Of a stretch of 64,000 bases of DNA, positions 35,446 to 46,102 are shown piece after piece (within the stretch, counting starts at the first letter, position 1; every line of letters begins with the position of its first letter). The stretch is from NCBI RefSeq assembly GCF_963678635.1, contig NC_087063.1:30394599-30458598 (forward strand). Direction: 5' to 3'. The DNA is from Symsagittifera roscoffensis (lineage: Eukaryota > Xenacoelomorpha > Acoela > Convolutidae). The position numbers and the translations under genes are program-made. Under the pieces are notes generated by a model. That model saw only the letters and a list, made by a program, of their open reading frames with translations. It was not told where the DNA came from and ran no database searches.

Positions 35446-36240
35446 ATAATAATAATATGAATTTAGCGTACGCAAGGGGTTTCCCCCACAGTTTCAGTTA
35501 AGTTAGTTAGACATATTTCTGCAGTTGTTTCGGGTACAGTCGCACAGAATTTTCCAGCTACAGGGGTTGGAGACATCGAATCTTTTCTCGAAATGCTCCC
35601 ACATCCATTGCAGCAACCGTCCTTCGAGTCCTATCGTGTTGGTAAAGTCCACTTTTTGAGGAACCAAATTAGCCAGCCTCTTTGCATGAAACCAGAAATT
35701 TTTTTCGCAAACAAATTTTGCAGGGCGTGTACATTCAAATAAACGAGATCTTGTATTAGCTAGGTCATTTTTTGGCGGAAAACGGTCAGAAAAATTTGGC
35801 GGAAAACGGTCAAAGGTCGTAGTGATTATTGAGGATTTTAGATAGTAGAAGTAAATTATTGAGCTGAATGTACATGGGTAAAGGCAGTATTCCTAGACGC
35901 TGAAGCGACGTTTTGTAATTAGGATCTGTTGCAATCCATTTGCATGCATTGCGTTGAACACCTTCTAAGAGTTTCATTTCTTCGACGTTCAATTGATAGC
36001 ACGCTGAGCCGTATAGCAAAACTGGAATTACCATGGATTTGAACAGATTAAGTTTGGTCTTGGTATTAAGAGGCAGTGGGTTGCGCTTCAGCATGCATAG
36101 AGTGCTGAGGGCTTTTCCTCTTCTAAGTTTAATATGCGATGTCCAGCCTAGATCCGATTTTACAATTATTCCCAATTATGGAAATTCAGATGCATGAAGT
36201 TTTGACCATTTAGATTGATCTGATCGTAATACTTTTAGTT
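35446..36240 (-). mobile_element. 5'-truncated LINE, C-terminal RT region and 3' tail
   Basis: Minus strand, from 36240 downward. The frame reads KLHASEFP, an in-frame stop, LGIIVKSDLGWTSHIKLRRG (the post-palm LGI segment of LINE RTs), then PVLLYGSACYQLNVEEMKLL and LQRLGILPLPMYIQ. After a shift come ECTRPAKFVCEKNFW and GLEGRLLQWMWEHFEKRFDV, with a cysteine-bearing end CDCTRNNC. The 3' end is a short TTA microsatellite (35442-35458) preceded by the hairpin CTGTGGGGGAAACCCCTTG, as expected of LINE 3' tails. The truncated 5' end lies 8 bp before the VPS36 ATG. Confidence 0.8.
36221..36238 (+). promoter_or_regulatory. Splice acceptor just upstream of the VPS36 start codon
   Basis: TGATCGTAATACTTTTAG ends 9 nt before the ATG at 36248 and looks like a 3' splice site. 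It could accept a 5' UTR exon or a spliced-leader RNA in trans. The sequence belongs to the 5' end of the LINE inserted here, read in antisense, so the acceptor would be element-donated. No upstream donor exon was found. Confidence 0.3.
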
Positions 36241-36247
36241 GAGTGAC

Positions 36248-36520
36248 ATGGAGTTGTTCAATCAAGTTCCATCTGTAGCGCTTTATGGATCGGAGCAGTT
36301 TTTACGCGAAGCTCACGGTGTTAACTTGTGTGAAACGGGTAGTGATAAAGAAACCAATTTTTCTAATGGTTCATTAATTTGTACTTCACATCGTCTCCTG
36401 TGGAAAGACATGGCCAGTATTGTAATCATATCTACTGATTTAAGCGCGATCAAATCGGTTACTGAAGATAAAACAAGGACAGCAGATGGATATCCTAAGC
36501 TATGTCTTTTATTTATACAA
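36248..36520 (+). CDS. VPS36: VPS36, exon 1 (ESCRT-II subunit, GLUE domain start)
   Basis: Ninety-one codons from ATG 36248 to CAA, then a donor GTGAGA. The peptide starts MELFNQVPSVALYGSEQFL and holds GSLICTSHRLLWKD. That matches the first strands of the VPS36 GLUE (split PH-like) domain, which has a G-x-L-x-x-T-x-H-R-L-x-W pattern. GLUE binds ubiquitin and phosphoinositides on endosomes. VPS36 joins VPS22 and VPS25 in ESCRT-II, sorting ubiquitinated cargo into multivesicular bodies. The ATG is the first in frame after the upstream acceptor. A GT-AG intron of only 66 bp (36521-36586) follows. Confidence 0.85.
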
Positions 36521-36586
36521 GTGAGAGCAAAGTGAATTTAATTTGAAAATAGTTGTTCAGCTGTGCCCAATGAAATTTATTTTTAG

Positions 36587-36802
36587 GATTCGAAGATTTT
36601 GAAATTGGTGTTCACGAGTTTTGGCTCACAAATATTCCTCAGCTGTATAACTGACGCGTTACAGCGAAGAAGATGGGAAATTCCTGAAAATACTGACAAA
36701 ATGAAAACATCGGTAGTGTCTGGATCACTGAGTTCATTGGGTATATCAGCAGTTCAAAAGAAAATTGACAAAGAACAGAAATCAACTGACGCGACATTAC
36801 AG
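36587..36802 (+). CDS. VPS36: VPS36, exon 2 (GLUE end and linker helix)
   Basis: Seventy-two codons, phase 0 at both ends: acceptor TTTTTAG, donor CAG-GTAAGT. It reads DSKILKLVFTSFGSQIFLSC, then DALQRRRWEIP and SLGISAVQKKIDKEQKSTDA. The Q-R-R-W motif closes the GLUE domain. The G-I-x-x-x-x-x-K-x-x-x-K-Q-K-S-T-D helix matches the linker of animal VPS36. A 6802 bp intron follows (36803-43604). Confidence 0.85.
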
Positions 36803-36939
36803 GTAAGTTCCTACTTAGTGCTATATAACTTGTGATATAAACATCTATAAAATTGTTCATTTTGATCTTATTAATGTCAAATATCTGATAACGCTTGCAT
36901 TTGTTGTTGCAGCTTCACCGATCTCTGTTTTGAACGTCA
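36803..36939 (+). other. Start of VPS36 intron 2
   Basis: Begins with a consensus GTAAGTTCC donor and is AT-rich. No feature until the GC-richer island. Confidence 0.5.
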
Positions 36940-37335
36940 GATTGATGGGAGAGATCGATTTTGTTGAAGGGTAACCATCGTTGACGGGTAACCGCCGGTT
37001 CCAATGATAGCGTCTTTGTGTATGTGTCGACACCTCCCTGTACAGCACGCTGAAGAAAGAGGTCTGAATGTGATAAATTATGTTGGTTCTAGGGGCCAGG
37101 TTTTTTCGGTGTGCGAATTGAGAGAAGCTTCATGTCCGGTTTGAGTGGGCAGTTCTTAGTTCGTGGGGATAACCGAGAATAACTCCCGTTAGGCAGCTTC
37201 TATGGGATTCTCCCTTAAAGCTGTTGATAGTAAGAGGGAAGTGTATCCAGAAATTAAATAGACGCTCGGTTGCGTGTGGTCTTTTGTAACTATTTGGGAA
37301 GACGCCCAGTAGATTAGTCTATGATGGTAAGTGAA
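36940..37335. other. GC-richer unidentified island in VPS36 intron 2
   Basis: Less AT-rich than the intron around it, with repeated GGGTAACC (about 36970 and 36990) and short pairable segments such as GGGGATAACCGAG with CTCCCGTTAGG. There is no open frame. It could be an inserted structured RNA-like element. It shares a T-GGGAT(A/T)CTC-x-CCCT-AAAGC motif with the element at 42711-43290. Confidence 0.3.
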
Positions 37336-40300
37336 AGTGAACATCTGGTTTTCCGGTCAAGTTTACTTGCCCTTGGTGGTTTTGTTAGTGGTATTCTGCC
37401 AAAAAGTTTAAATTTTTCATTAAGAAATTTCTGTACTTCTGATGCGTGAAGGTGTTATTCCGCTGACAAGCATGCTCAGAGATACTCTCCTGGTTTTCGA
37501 TAAGCAAGTGTTAAATATCGAGCTAAAACTTATGTTCGGTCTGATGAACGAAGTGTTATCGAATCGGAGAGAAAAGGTTTGACATTTATGGTAATAGAAT
37601 TGCTAAACGTTACATAGTAAATAAAGGTACTCTTAGACAGTTAACATTTTGCTTGTTCATTTTATTGTCCACGACCCCGCCATGTGCCTACGTTTTCTTC
37701 GGATGTGTTCCAGTTTTTTTTCATATTATCCAAAAATTATAGGAATGAGGTGAGTGATAAATCATATGAAAGCATTTCGTGATTGAAGCAACTTGAAATT
37801 TTTGTAAAATTTGATCGGTGTCAAGAAAAACCAGTTTGAATATTTTGAGTTTTAGTCATATTTCCAGGGAGTAAATTAGGTCTTAAAATAGGCGTATTAT
37901 ATTCTTAATCTCGTAATTCAAGATAAGCAGTGAAAAAGTTATACTTCAATTAATTTTTTATAAGCGCAAAAATTTTGCTTCAAAACTTTTTACTTTTTAC
38001 GTTACCGATCAGCGTGGTGTATTTTTACTAACCATCTTTTTTCTAACCTAACTCGCAAATAAAGGTGTTCATTGAAAGTGGAAAGTGTTCACCTATTTGG
38101 TGGCAATTTTGCCATAATCACGGTCTGTAGCGTTGGAACTTTCATCGTATCTGTTCTCTGCTTTATTTGTGGCTAGTGTTTGTGATGTATTAAGCGTGAG
38201 TGGTTAGTGCGTAATGCTGATAATCTCTAGGTCGCAGATCGAATTCGAGAACTTGCCATTTTTTTTATTTCTTGGGGTCTTATTTCTACTTTTTCTTATT
38301 ATAGAGCTGCTTTTTGTCGTGTTCTCGTTAATTTTTGTAAAGCCAAGCTTTGCCTCTGTATAAAATTTTTGATTTCATTTTTTTGAGCAAAACTGTTGTC
38401 GAAATTACCTAATTTATTAATACTATATAGCCAATTCGTACAATTTAGTGCTCGAGAATAATGACCACTATCAATTTCTGCTCAAATTCCTATTGTATGT
38501 GGCCTTATGATAGCATTTGTTTTCTTCGCTTTATTGTTGGCTGGTGTGTAGTAGACAGATAGGGGCTCTGGGGCAGTTGTGAAAATATTATGGGGCATCA
38601 GCTATTCATTGTTTACAAAGATTCTTTTGCCTGTCTTTCCTTATGTTCGTTAAGTGCGGCGCGATTCTGTGCTCAGTGATTTTTTAAATATAAGTTACAA
38701 CGTGTTTGTTAATCGAGAACTTAAGTTTTTTCCTGTTAACCAATTTCAAAATATACTTTCATTGAAAGAAAAAACCAAGTGATTGTCACTTATAAAAGGT
38801 CATGATGATTTTTTTTTCAGGAAAAAGTTTTGATATTTAGTCACGATCCAATTTGATTTTTGCGGTTTGACTTTTCAAGTCCAATTCATTTCGTTTCTCA
38901 TAAAGGAGGCGAATTCCACTTTTGAAAATCAAAAAGCGCGAAAGACTTCCAGTTTCAAAAATGGAATTTTTCTTCTGAATTCCCAGAGGAATGATAAACA
39001 CTTTTTGGTTTCAGTTCTTATCGTAGTGGGATTCTTTTAAGAAAAAAGTGCCTTTCCATAATAACTCCATAACTCAAAGAGCTTTAGTGTGATAATTTTT
39101 ATTCTTCGAAACCTGAAAGAAATTCCTAAATTTTACCTTTTTTGGTTTATTAATTTACTCTTTTCCCACCCTCTGTTCTATATCACATTTAATTGGCAGT
39201 TTGTTTTATGATTAAGTTCAATTCATATTATTTCGCTTACAGGAAAACAATTTAGCTTAAAGGAAAACAAACCTATTTTGCTTGGCGGCACCGACGACGC
39301 ATGGGGCAGCAAAAAGCTAAGTTTCAAATCAGGCCAGGACCTGTTTTCTTTATTAACCAGTCAATATTCTGTATCAAAAAAGATTTTCTGCTAATATTTG
39401 TGTTGCCAGATCACATTTTTTGTGCTGTCAAAATATTTCTTGTTTTTGAATGTGTTTCTGATTTATTCCTATAATTAGTTTGAAAACTTACAAATCTTGT
39501 TTGTAACTTCGTTTCTGTTACAGGCTTAATTTGGGCTCAATTGCTTGGACTTGTCTTATCGTTTTTTTTTTAATTTTAATGAAGAGAAAAATAGATTTTC
39601 TATCCTGTTGTGTCTTTCTGCTGGGGTGGCATAAAAATTCCGAATTTTTCGAAGTCTTTCATGAAAACAATTTTTCGGCTCAACGGATTTTCAACCTTTG
39701 TCGGCTTAGATGCCTCTTCGATAAAATTTTCGCACGTCAATTCCTCAATTCGAACGTCATATATAATTTTAGAAATTGTTTTTTCTTTATTTCGTTGCAC
39801 CCTGTTCGTTTTCTGTTTACTAGTTTGCATTGTTATGTTTGTACGGTATCGCAAGTGACGCCAATTTCCGTTCGTCCCTGTGTAATTATTTTATCTGTGG
39901 AATATAGTTTGAAGTATCGAATAGAGCTGTGTTTTCGTTAATCCCAGCGGAATAAAAAAAACATCTGGCCGGGTTTTTTTCTAAATGGGTTAGTTTCATG
40001 AGCATAATGTCATTCATAAAGATTCATGAGATTCAGAAAGCATTCAATTCATTTAAGAAGTTCTGAGCGGTGGCATTTTTTGGTTTCTTTCAGTTTGAGA
40101 TATCTGTTCGCTGATATCTGAATTTTCTGTTAGCTGAGTTTATTTTCATAAAATCAGTTTATAAAGTCATAGGCTGGTATTTATCATAAAATAATCAATC
40201 ATAAAAGATTCTCAAGTTACGAAAAGCTATTTTTTGCGACGTTTTTCTTTGCGAAACTTAAAAGAAATATGGTTTGTTTTCGTTTTTTTAGTGAACTAAC

Positions 40301-41002
40301 ACTTCAAACTGTCAGCTGTCTTATGTTCCTGAAAGTCTTTTGTTACACAAGCTCGGCGTTAATAATAAATTAAATCAGTTGATGCATTTTGAATTCATCA
40401 AATGAACAAAAACAAGCATTGTGCTTGATAAGCAAGGTTATTGCAATCGGGTACTAGACTTTTTTCGTGAACATTTTTGTTCACAGGGTTCATTTCATAT
40501 CTCCTGGACTCCTTCATCTTCTGACATGCTCGATTTCACGAAAATTCAAATGAAATTACTATAGTTTAAGTAGTGCTTAGCTGAAGCCCGTTTCAGGTTG
40601 TAGTTATTTCTTCAGAAAATTTCTCAATTTTTTTTTCGGGTCTATTGTTTTCGTCCTAGTTTCTGTCGGTTCATTTCCGTTTTTTTTTTGAAACGCTCTC
40701 TTTTTATCTGTTAAGGTTTTTATGGTTTACTTTTTTGCACATGTGTTTTGTTACATTTTAAACAGTTGTTTACTACAACTGACAGTCCAGTAATTTGTAA
40801 ATTTACCCAGTCTGTTATTGTTATTTTCATTTTTTGTTTCTTTTTGAAATATTTATAGTTTTTATACAATTTCAGTTTGTTGTATCGGCTCAGTCAACTT
40901 TTATTGTATCACTTCGAGGGCATATATATTCGCATGCGGGTATGTGTTTCAGATTGGATGGGTAGTATAATTTTTTAAAAATTATTGAAGATTTTTTATG
41001 AC
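37336..41002. other. T-rich interior of VPS36 intron 2
   Basis: Long T-rich intron sequence containing one tRNA-like segment (38187-38258). The hydrophobic frame at 39531-39941 is a composition artefact. No snoRNA with convincing boxes and guide was found by eye. Confidence 0.4.
38187..38258 (+). other. tRNA-like (tRNA-Ile-like) segment in intron 2
   Basis: GTGAGTGGTTAGTGCGTAA resembles a D-arm. TGCTGATAATCTC resembles an anticodon arm with GAT, and AGGTCGCAGATCGAATTC resembles the variable and T-arm with a B-box like GATCGAATT. Stems are incomplete. It is followed by a run of 8 T (38260-38267), as at a polymerase III terminator. Probably a degenerate tRNA or tRNA-derived SINE head. Confidence 0.3.
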
Positions 41003-41605
41003 AACAGTTTTGTTTTTGGCTCAAACAGGTTTCGACCAAAAAATTTGCTGACGCTTGCTCATTGATTTTCAATTTTTGAAGGCTGTTTATGAACTTCTTT
41101 CTATACAACATGAAATTTTTGTAGCTTTTTCTTTTTCAACTTTTCAAGTTTATATTTCAATTTTTTTTTCATTTTCAGATTTCTTTTGCATCGCAAGTGT
41201 TGCAAAGCTCCGCTTCGCTTCTGTGTAAAAATTACTTTTCAAATATTTGTGAAGCAATTAAATGTATAAATTTAGAAAAACATAATTTGCATACAATTTG
41301 CTTTTCGTTTCATTTTATGAAATCAGAGTTTAGCGTGGTTGCTCTTAGTTTAACGCTGAATTTTGTATCAAAAAATTTAGAATGAAATAAACTAAGAGCA
41401 ACCACACTAAATTTGGATTTCATAAAATGAAACGAAAAGCAAATTGTGTGCAAATTATGTTTTTCTAAATTCATACATTTAATTGCTTCACAAATATTTG
41501 AAAAGTAATTTTTACTTAAAAGCGAAGCCTTGCAACACTTGCGATGCAAAAAAAAAATCTGAAAAGCAAATTTTTTGGTCGAAACCTGTTTGAGCCGACA
41601 ACAGA
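41003..41605. repeat. Long inverted repeat in VPS36 intron 2
   Basis: Left arm 41176-41352 and right arm 41388-41573 are complementary over about 180 bp, for example CTTTTCAAATATTTGTGAAG on the left. An outer arm pair, CAAACAGGTTTCGACCAAAA (41029) and its complement (about 41571), extends the palindrome. A 120 bp insertion sits in the left arm. A unit ending GAATTTTGTATCAAAAAATTT occurs in the loop and again just outside the right arm. The transcribed intron could form a hairpin of roughly 200 bp. Confidence 0.85.
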
Positions 41606-42710
41606 ACACTAATTTTAACGCTGAATTTTGTATCAAAAAATTTGGATTGAAATAAAGTTAGTGTTTTTGCGCAATTAAAAGCTCACTTTTGCCGCTTTCT
41701 TGCTCGTTTTTGCGAAGTTGCAGCTTCCCTCCTGTTTTATATAACTTGTTGGATATCTTTTAGCTTACAGATAATTTCGATTAGACTGACGTTAAATTAT
41801 AATTATTGAAACGTTCTGTCTTTTTGCGGATTTATTACAGTTGGCAAGGCTCTCTTTTCTCCAAAACATGAGTTAAGTTTTGCTTCGAAATGATGTAAAG
41901 ATCTGATTCGACCCTTTCAAAGATTCGATGAACCTAATTAGACTTCTATTTAGTTCGCGATGATTTTTCAAGAAATTCTAAAACAAATATGTGCTTCGAC
42001 TCAGTATTTTTGAGTTGAATTAATTTACTTTGTTAAAAAGAAGGCAAAATCCAATATCGAACAAGGAAAGTGTAAAGGTCAGGAAAAATGGTAGGCTTTT
42101 AAGTACAAAAATTGGGTTAGTTTAATCAAAAAAGTGTCGTCCATAAATTGTTTTAGAAATTCAATTTGCTGTACGGTCATATAAGTTTTTCTTTGAAGTT
42201 CGAAAGACAGGTCAGTTTTTATTCTGTTTCCTTGCGTGCATCGGCTCTTTTTTTAACTGTCTTTTGGCTATGTTAACTTTTGAAATAATAAGTCTTGTCG
42301 GAACAGCAGCCAATGATCGTTGTTCTTGGCTGTTTTTGTGATTTTTGTGTGTTCTTGATTTGGTTTTGACTCGTCGTTTTTTGGAGATTTTTTCTCTACA
42401 ATATATATGCGCTCTATATGTCTAATTTCACCAAAGATACTACAAATAAATGAAATTTTTATCTGATAGGCGGAAGTTTTTTGAAAGTCAATGAAGGTAG
42501 TGAAGTATCTTGTATAAGTTGATGTGACTTTTCTTTTTTCAAGAAAAAGTCTTGACGCTCAAATTCGATTTTTCGCGGTTTGGATTTTGATTTCTTTTTA
42601 ACTTCACTTCATTTCAGTTCAATGTAAAGGTCACCAAAAATGTGATCTAATAATTTTGAAACGGGATATTATTTTTTAAATTTGAAAGTGGAGTCAAAAA
42701 AATTACCTAT
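41606..42710. other. T-rich intron sequence, no feature
   Basis: No coding, RNA or repeat signal that I can name beyond T-rich composition. Confidence 0.35.
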
Positions 42711-43290
42711 CAACTGTGTGCGTCGGGGTCCGCTGAGATATTTTATTTACCTATCAACCCAGTTTTACACGACTTGCATAGTCGTGTAAATCCCCTTCTG
42801 TTTAAAGGAGTTTTAGGGATACTCTTCCCTCAAAGCGGTAGCTATGTTCTATAGTTACCGGCGATTGTTAAAGGATCTTAAGTTGCCGGTTAGTATGGAC
42901 CCGAATACTGACAGCGGGTTATCGGTTTTTCCTAGCTGTCTGTTAGTAGGGGAAAGAAAGCTGGCGATACGAGATTCCTGCCCAAGTAGTGCATGAGCTA
43001 TGCTCATCGGTCTAAGCCAAAGACCTCGGTCTAAGCCAGAGACCTTTTAAGTTATCCCTGTGGGTTATCTATGATGACCCTGGGCCAACGAGTGGGATTG
43101 AATAGGAGTGGTGCCCCTATAGGATCCAAGCTGGTCACGTAAGGTGGGATGTCGTATGCACTACACGCTCCCTTTAAGTGACCAGGTAGCAAGAGTATCC
43201 GACTCATCTCAGCATGGCTAGGATAAGCTACGGGACGCACTGTGTGCGTCGGGGTCCGCTGAGATATTTTATTTACCTATCAACCCAGGT
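42711..43290. mobile_element. GC-rich insertion bounded by about 47 bp direct repeats
   Basis: TGTGTGCGTCGGGGTCCGCT and its continuation to ATCAACCCA occur at 42716-42762 and 43242-43288, identical over 47 bp, starting TG and ending CA. A further TTACCTATCAAC precedes the left copy. Between them lie 480 bp of GC-richer sequence with a perfect 12 bp hairpin (TTTACACGACT-TGCAT-AGTCGTGTAAA near 42765), a tandem GGTCTAAGCCAAAGACCTC pair near 43009 and the self-complementary TGAGCTATGCTCA. No reading frame. It could be a terminal-repeat miniature retroelement or a structured RNA element. Confidence 0.5.
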
Positions 43291-43604
43291 TTCTCTAACT
43301 GGTTTATTTAAAAGTGTCAATCATAAAAGGTCTATTAAAAGGTCATTTGAGAGCTATAAGGCCTTTTACTTTTGCTTGGAAATTTAATATAAATGTTTTG
43401 CAAAAAAAACAGGTCAGTATTTTGTTCTGTTTTTTTCCTGTTCATTGACTGTCTGTTGGTTATGTTTTATACCTAAAAAGAAATATTTCGATTGAAGCGA
43501 GCCTTTTTTCTGTTAGTATTTCGTGAACTTTGTCCTTTTAATTTACTTTGTTCAGTACAGTCGTAAGAATGTTTATTTGATAATGAAGCTCATGTAGTGT
43601 TTAG
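43291..43604 (+). other. End of VPS36 intron 2
   Basis: AT-rich, ending in the acceptor GTGTTTAG at 43604, which preserves phase 0 into exon 3. Confidence 0.6.
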
Positions 43605-43853
43605 GCAGCGTTTGCGGACATAGAGAAACTGATGTCCAGCGCCCAAGAAATGGTCAAGTTGTCTTCAAAATTAGCTGAGAAAATCAAAGACGGACAAGGA
43701 GCTATTAATGCAGATGAGACAGCTGAGTTCAAATCTGTGTTGCTGAGCATGGGTATCGCAAACCCCGTGACGCGACAGACAAGCGGAAACCAGACAAAAT
43801 ATCATCAAGATTTGTCGAGGCAATTGTCAGATTTCTTGCTTCCAGTCGTGCAG
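43605..43853 (+). CDS. VPS36: VPS36, exon 3 (conserved helical region)
   Basis: Eighty-three codons, phase 0, acceptor TTTAG and donor CAG-GTAAGT. It reads AAFADIEKLMSSAQEMVKLS, then ETAEFKSVLLSMGIANPVTR and QYHQDLSRQLSDFL-like residues (KYHQDLSRQLSDFLLPVVQ). The LMxxAxEMVxLSxxxAxKI and FKSxLLSMGIANPVTR motifs are the signature of VPS36 (EAP45, the Snf8/VPS22-related core). With exons 1 and 2 this gives 246 codons. The usual protein is near 390 residues, so the last about 140 (winged helices) lie after intron 3, beyond the window. Confidence 0.95.
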
Positions 43854-44041
43854 GTAAGTGCAAACAGTATTATCATCAGTTTACCTGAAGTACATTGTTG
43901 TTCGCTTGTTCTTCTTGCCGAAAGTTTTCTTTGATTAAGAGTCGATGAATTTACACTTACGAGAGCGAGTGTCTTGTAATCAGGAACTAGACTATTTTTC
44001 CAGGGGTTTAGGAACTTAGCCCTTAGCATCTTCGAGACGTT

Positions 44042-44112
44042 TCCCACTTGGCCTAGAGGTAACGCGATGCCTTTGTACCCTGAGGTCTAGTGTTTGAGTC
44101 CCAGCCCGACCT
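44042..44112 (+). other. tRNA-like segment in intron 3 (first)
   Basis: CTTGGCCTAGAGGTAACGCG resembles a D-arm with an A-box. AGTGTTTGAGTCCCAGCC resembles a T-arm with a B-box differing by one base. It is followed by a T6 run (44115-44120). The anticodon arm does not pair cleanly, so it is a relic or SINE head. Confidence 0.35.
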
Positions 44113-44799
44113 TGTTTTTTCAGTATGTTTGAAATTGTTTTCCGGGAAAAACTAAATTGTTGCATTTAAATTATCTGATTACGTTTTTTTGGCTCAGTTG
44201 CCACATCGGGGAATTTTTTCTTGCGCTGTCAGCAGTTTTAATCGTAGATGGAAGCGTTTTTGGTTTACTCCTGTAATTTGTAAAATTAACATCTCTTCGT
44301 TGTATTTTTTCCTTTTTTTTCTTCAAAGCTTTATTTAGCCTAAATCGTTTCAGGCTTAATTACCTTTTTTTTGTGTCGCTTCAAAGGCAAAACAAAATTC
44401 GTGTTTTTTTTTGAAAATTTCAAGTAGTTTCTATTGCAATATTTTAAAACATAATTGCTCAAAATTTTTAATGACCACAATTTCTGATTGCATTTTTTTG
44501 TTTTCGGCTCAATGGGCGTCTACTCACTGGTTGTCGGCTTAGGTACCGCTCGATAAGCTTTTTTTATACTGGTGATTGTGGTTTTCGTCTTTTTCTGGAA
44601 TAATTTTCATTTTCCAAAACGTATCATTTCGATTTTGTTCTTTTGGTCTCATATTCTATTCGCTAGCTTGCAATGCTGTGTTTGCATTGGAACGGTAGTG
44701 ATGTGAAGGTTAGCTTGGCTCTGGAAAATTTTCAAAAGTTTTTTATTTTTATTTCGCAATGGTTGAATCAGGTTCAGATCAGAGTTCAAGTTTCCTTGC

Positions 44800-44871
44800 G
44801 CCTCTGGCACACTCAGGGGTAAGAGGTACCCCTGACACGGTAAAGGACCTGGGTACGAATCTGACCAGGGC
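44800..44871 (+). other. tRNA-like segment in intron 3 (second)
   Basis: CCTCTGGCACACTCAGGGGT and GGTAAAGGACCTGGGTACGAA resemble a tRNA with acceptor, D-arm and T-arm. The B-box GTACGAATC differs by one base from consensus. The outer ends GCCTCTGG and CCAGGGC are partly complementary. A T6 run follows at 44873-44878. Confidence 0.35.
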
Positions 44872-45821
44872 CTTTTTTCAAGCCGGAATTGTCATGGTTT
44901 GAATTGTCGGCCCATTATTTTCTGCCAAAGTTTTTTCGGCTTAATTATTACATCATACGACTGTTTTTTTTTTGCTGTTTACAATTTACATAGTTGTTGT
45001 TTGAGGTGTTTAAGAATTGCTGTCTTCCATTCTTTTGCTGTGTCGGTATAAATGCACTTTGAAATTCATCGGCTAAAAGTGACGTAATTAGGGATCTCCA
45101 AATAAAATGGAAATGGCGCAAAAAATTTGAAAGAGGAATTTAATTTTTAGATCCAATTTTCTCAAGTTAAGTTAATGTAAAAAAGCGCCAGTTATAAGTC
45201 GTTCTAGAAATTCAAAGATCTGACAGGGCGTCTGATTTTTCGTTTGAAATTCAAAAGTTGAGTTTTTTAGACTGTCAGTGTTTTTTTAATGCTTACTTGC
45301 GTTCATTACTCTTTTCCAATCTTCGATTGGCTAAGTTTTGATATACTTGTACTGTTTATAATTTTTACCAAACTTGACTGCGCTTTTGTCTAAACTAGTT
45401 TTTTTTTCACTGAAAAAGTTTGTTCTGCCCAATTGATTTCGGCATATATTTTATCTGTTTAGTGACCTAAGTAGTTTCAACGGAAACATAATTTTTATGC
45501 GCCCCTCAGGATCGTTTAGAATGCTAAAAATAGACGGACTTTTTTCAAATGTTCAGCTTCCTTATTAGTTTCTGTCATCCATTTCTAAAGCCATATCGGT
45601 AGAGGTAATTGAGTCTTAGGTTTTTTGGGAATTTTGGTTTCGTTTTTTTTGATGATTTATTTGATTTTTTTTTGCTGTGTCGGTTAATGTGCAGGACTAT
45701 ACAGATGCGATTATTATGCTCGCCTACTGGGTTGTCTTGTGCAGTTTGTATCTTTTTTGCTTTAAAAAACATGCATGATGAGAGGTTTTTGATAATGTAT
45801 ATTTTGTTTTGATGTAGCTAT

Positions 45822-45893
45822 AAGATGAGAGAACAATCGCGGTTTCTATTGAAGCCTTGTCGAGACTCATGATTTTCTTCCTTGGATGTCTGA
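45822..45893 (+). ncRNA. SNORD14: U14 snoRNA copy 1
   Basis: First unit of the array. Box C reads AAGATGA instead of GTGATGA, so it is probably weak. Box D CTGA and both rRNA-complementary domains are intact. U14 is the essential box C/D snoRNA needed for 18S rRNA processing and guides one 2'-O-methylation of 18S from domain B. Class 1, spacer B downstream. Confidence 0.7.
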
Positions 45894-46102
45894 TCAATAT
45901 TTTGTTTCTATGATGGAATGCTCTCTTAAAGTCTATGATATATACTGAAGTGACAATGATGCTATTCTTTCGAGAGCAGTTAACACTGGTCGGCTATTGG
46001 ATTGTCTTTTCATTCAATTCCTACTTTTTTCATTAAAAATCGTATATGATTAGAGGTTATTGATAATTGGATTTTCGAGATGTTTTGTTTTGATGTAGCT
46101 AT

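Larger units (their letters stand above)
43854..45689. other. Start of VPS36 intron 3, T-rich
   Basis: Opens with the consensus donor GTAAGTG. It holds two tRNA-like segments and T-rich sequence. The U14 array begins at about 45690. Confidence 0.5.

Noticed and set aside
37530-37580. Hammerhead ribozyme core (CTGATGA ... GAA)
   Set aside because: No pairing segments for stems I and III are present around the core.
39531-39941. 136-residue hydrophobic plus-strand frame in VPS36 intron 2
   Set aside because: Phe/Leu/Cys-rich product of T-rich intron sequence, no homology pattern or splice sites.
45894-46102. A second snoRNA in the spacer (CTATGATGCAA ... ACTGAAG)
   Set aside because: Box C and D candidates are only about 40 nt apart with an imperfect box C, and spacer A lacks the CTGA.
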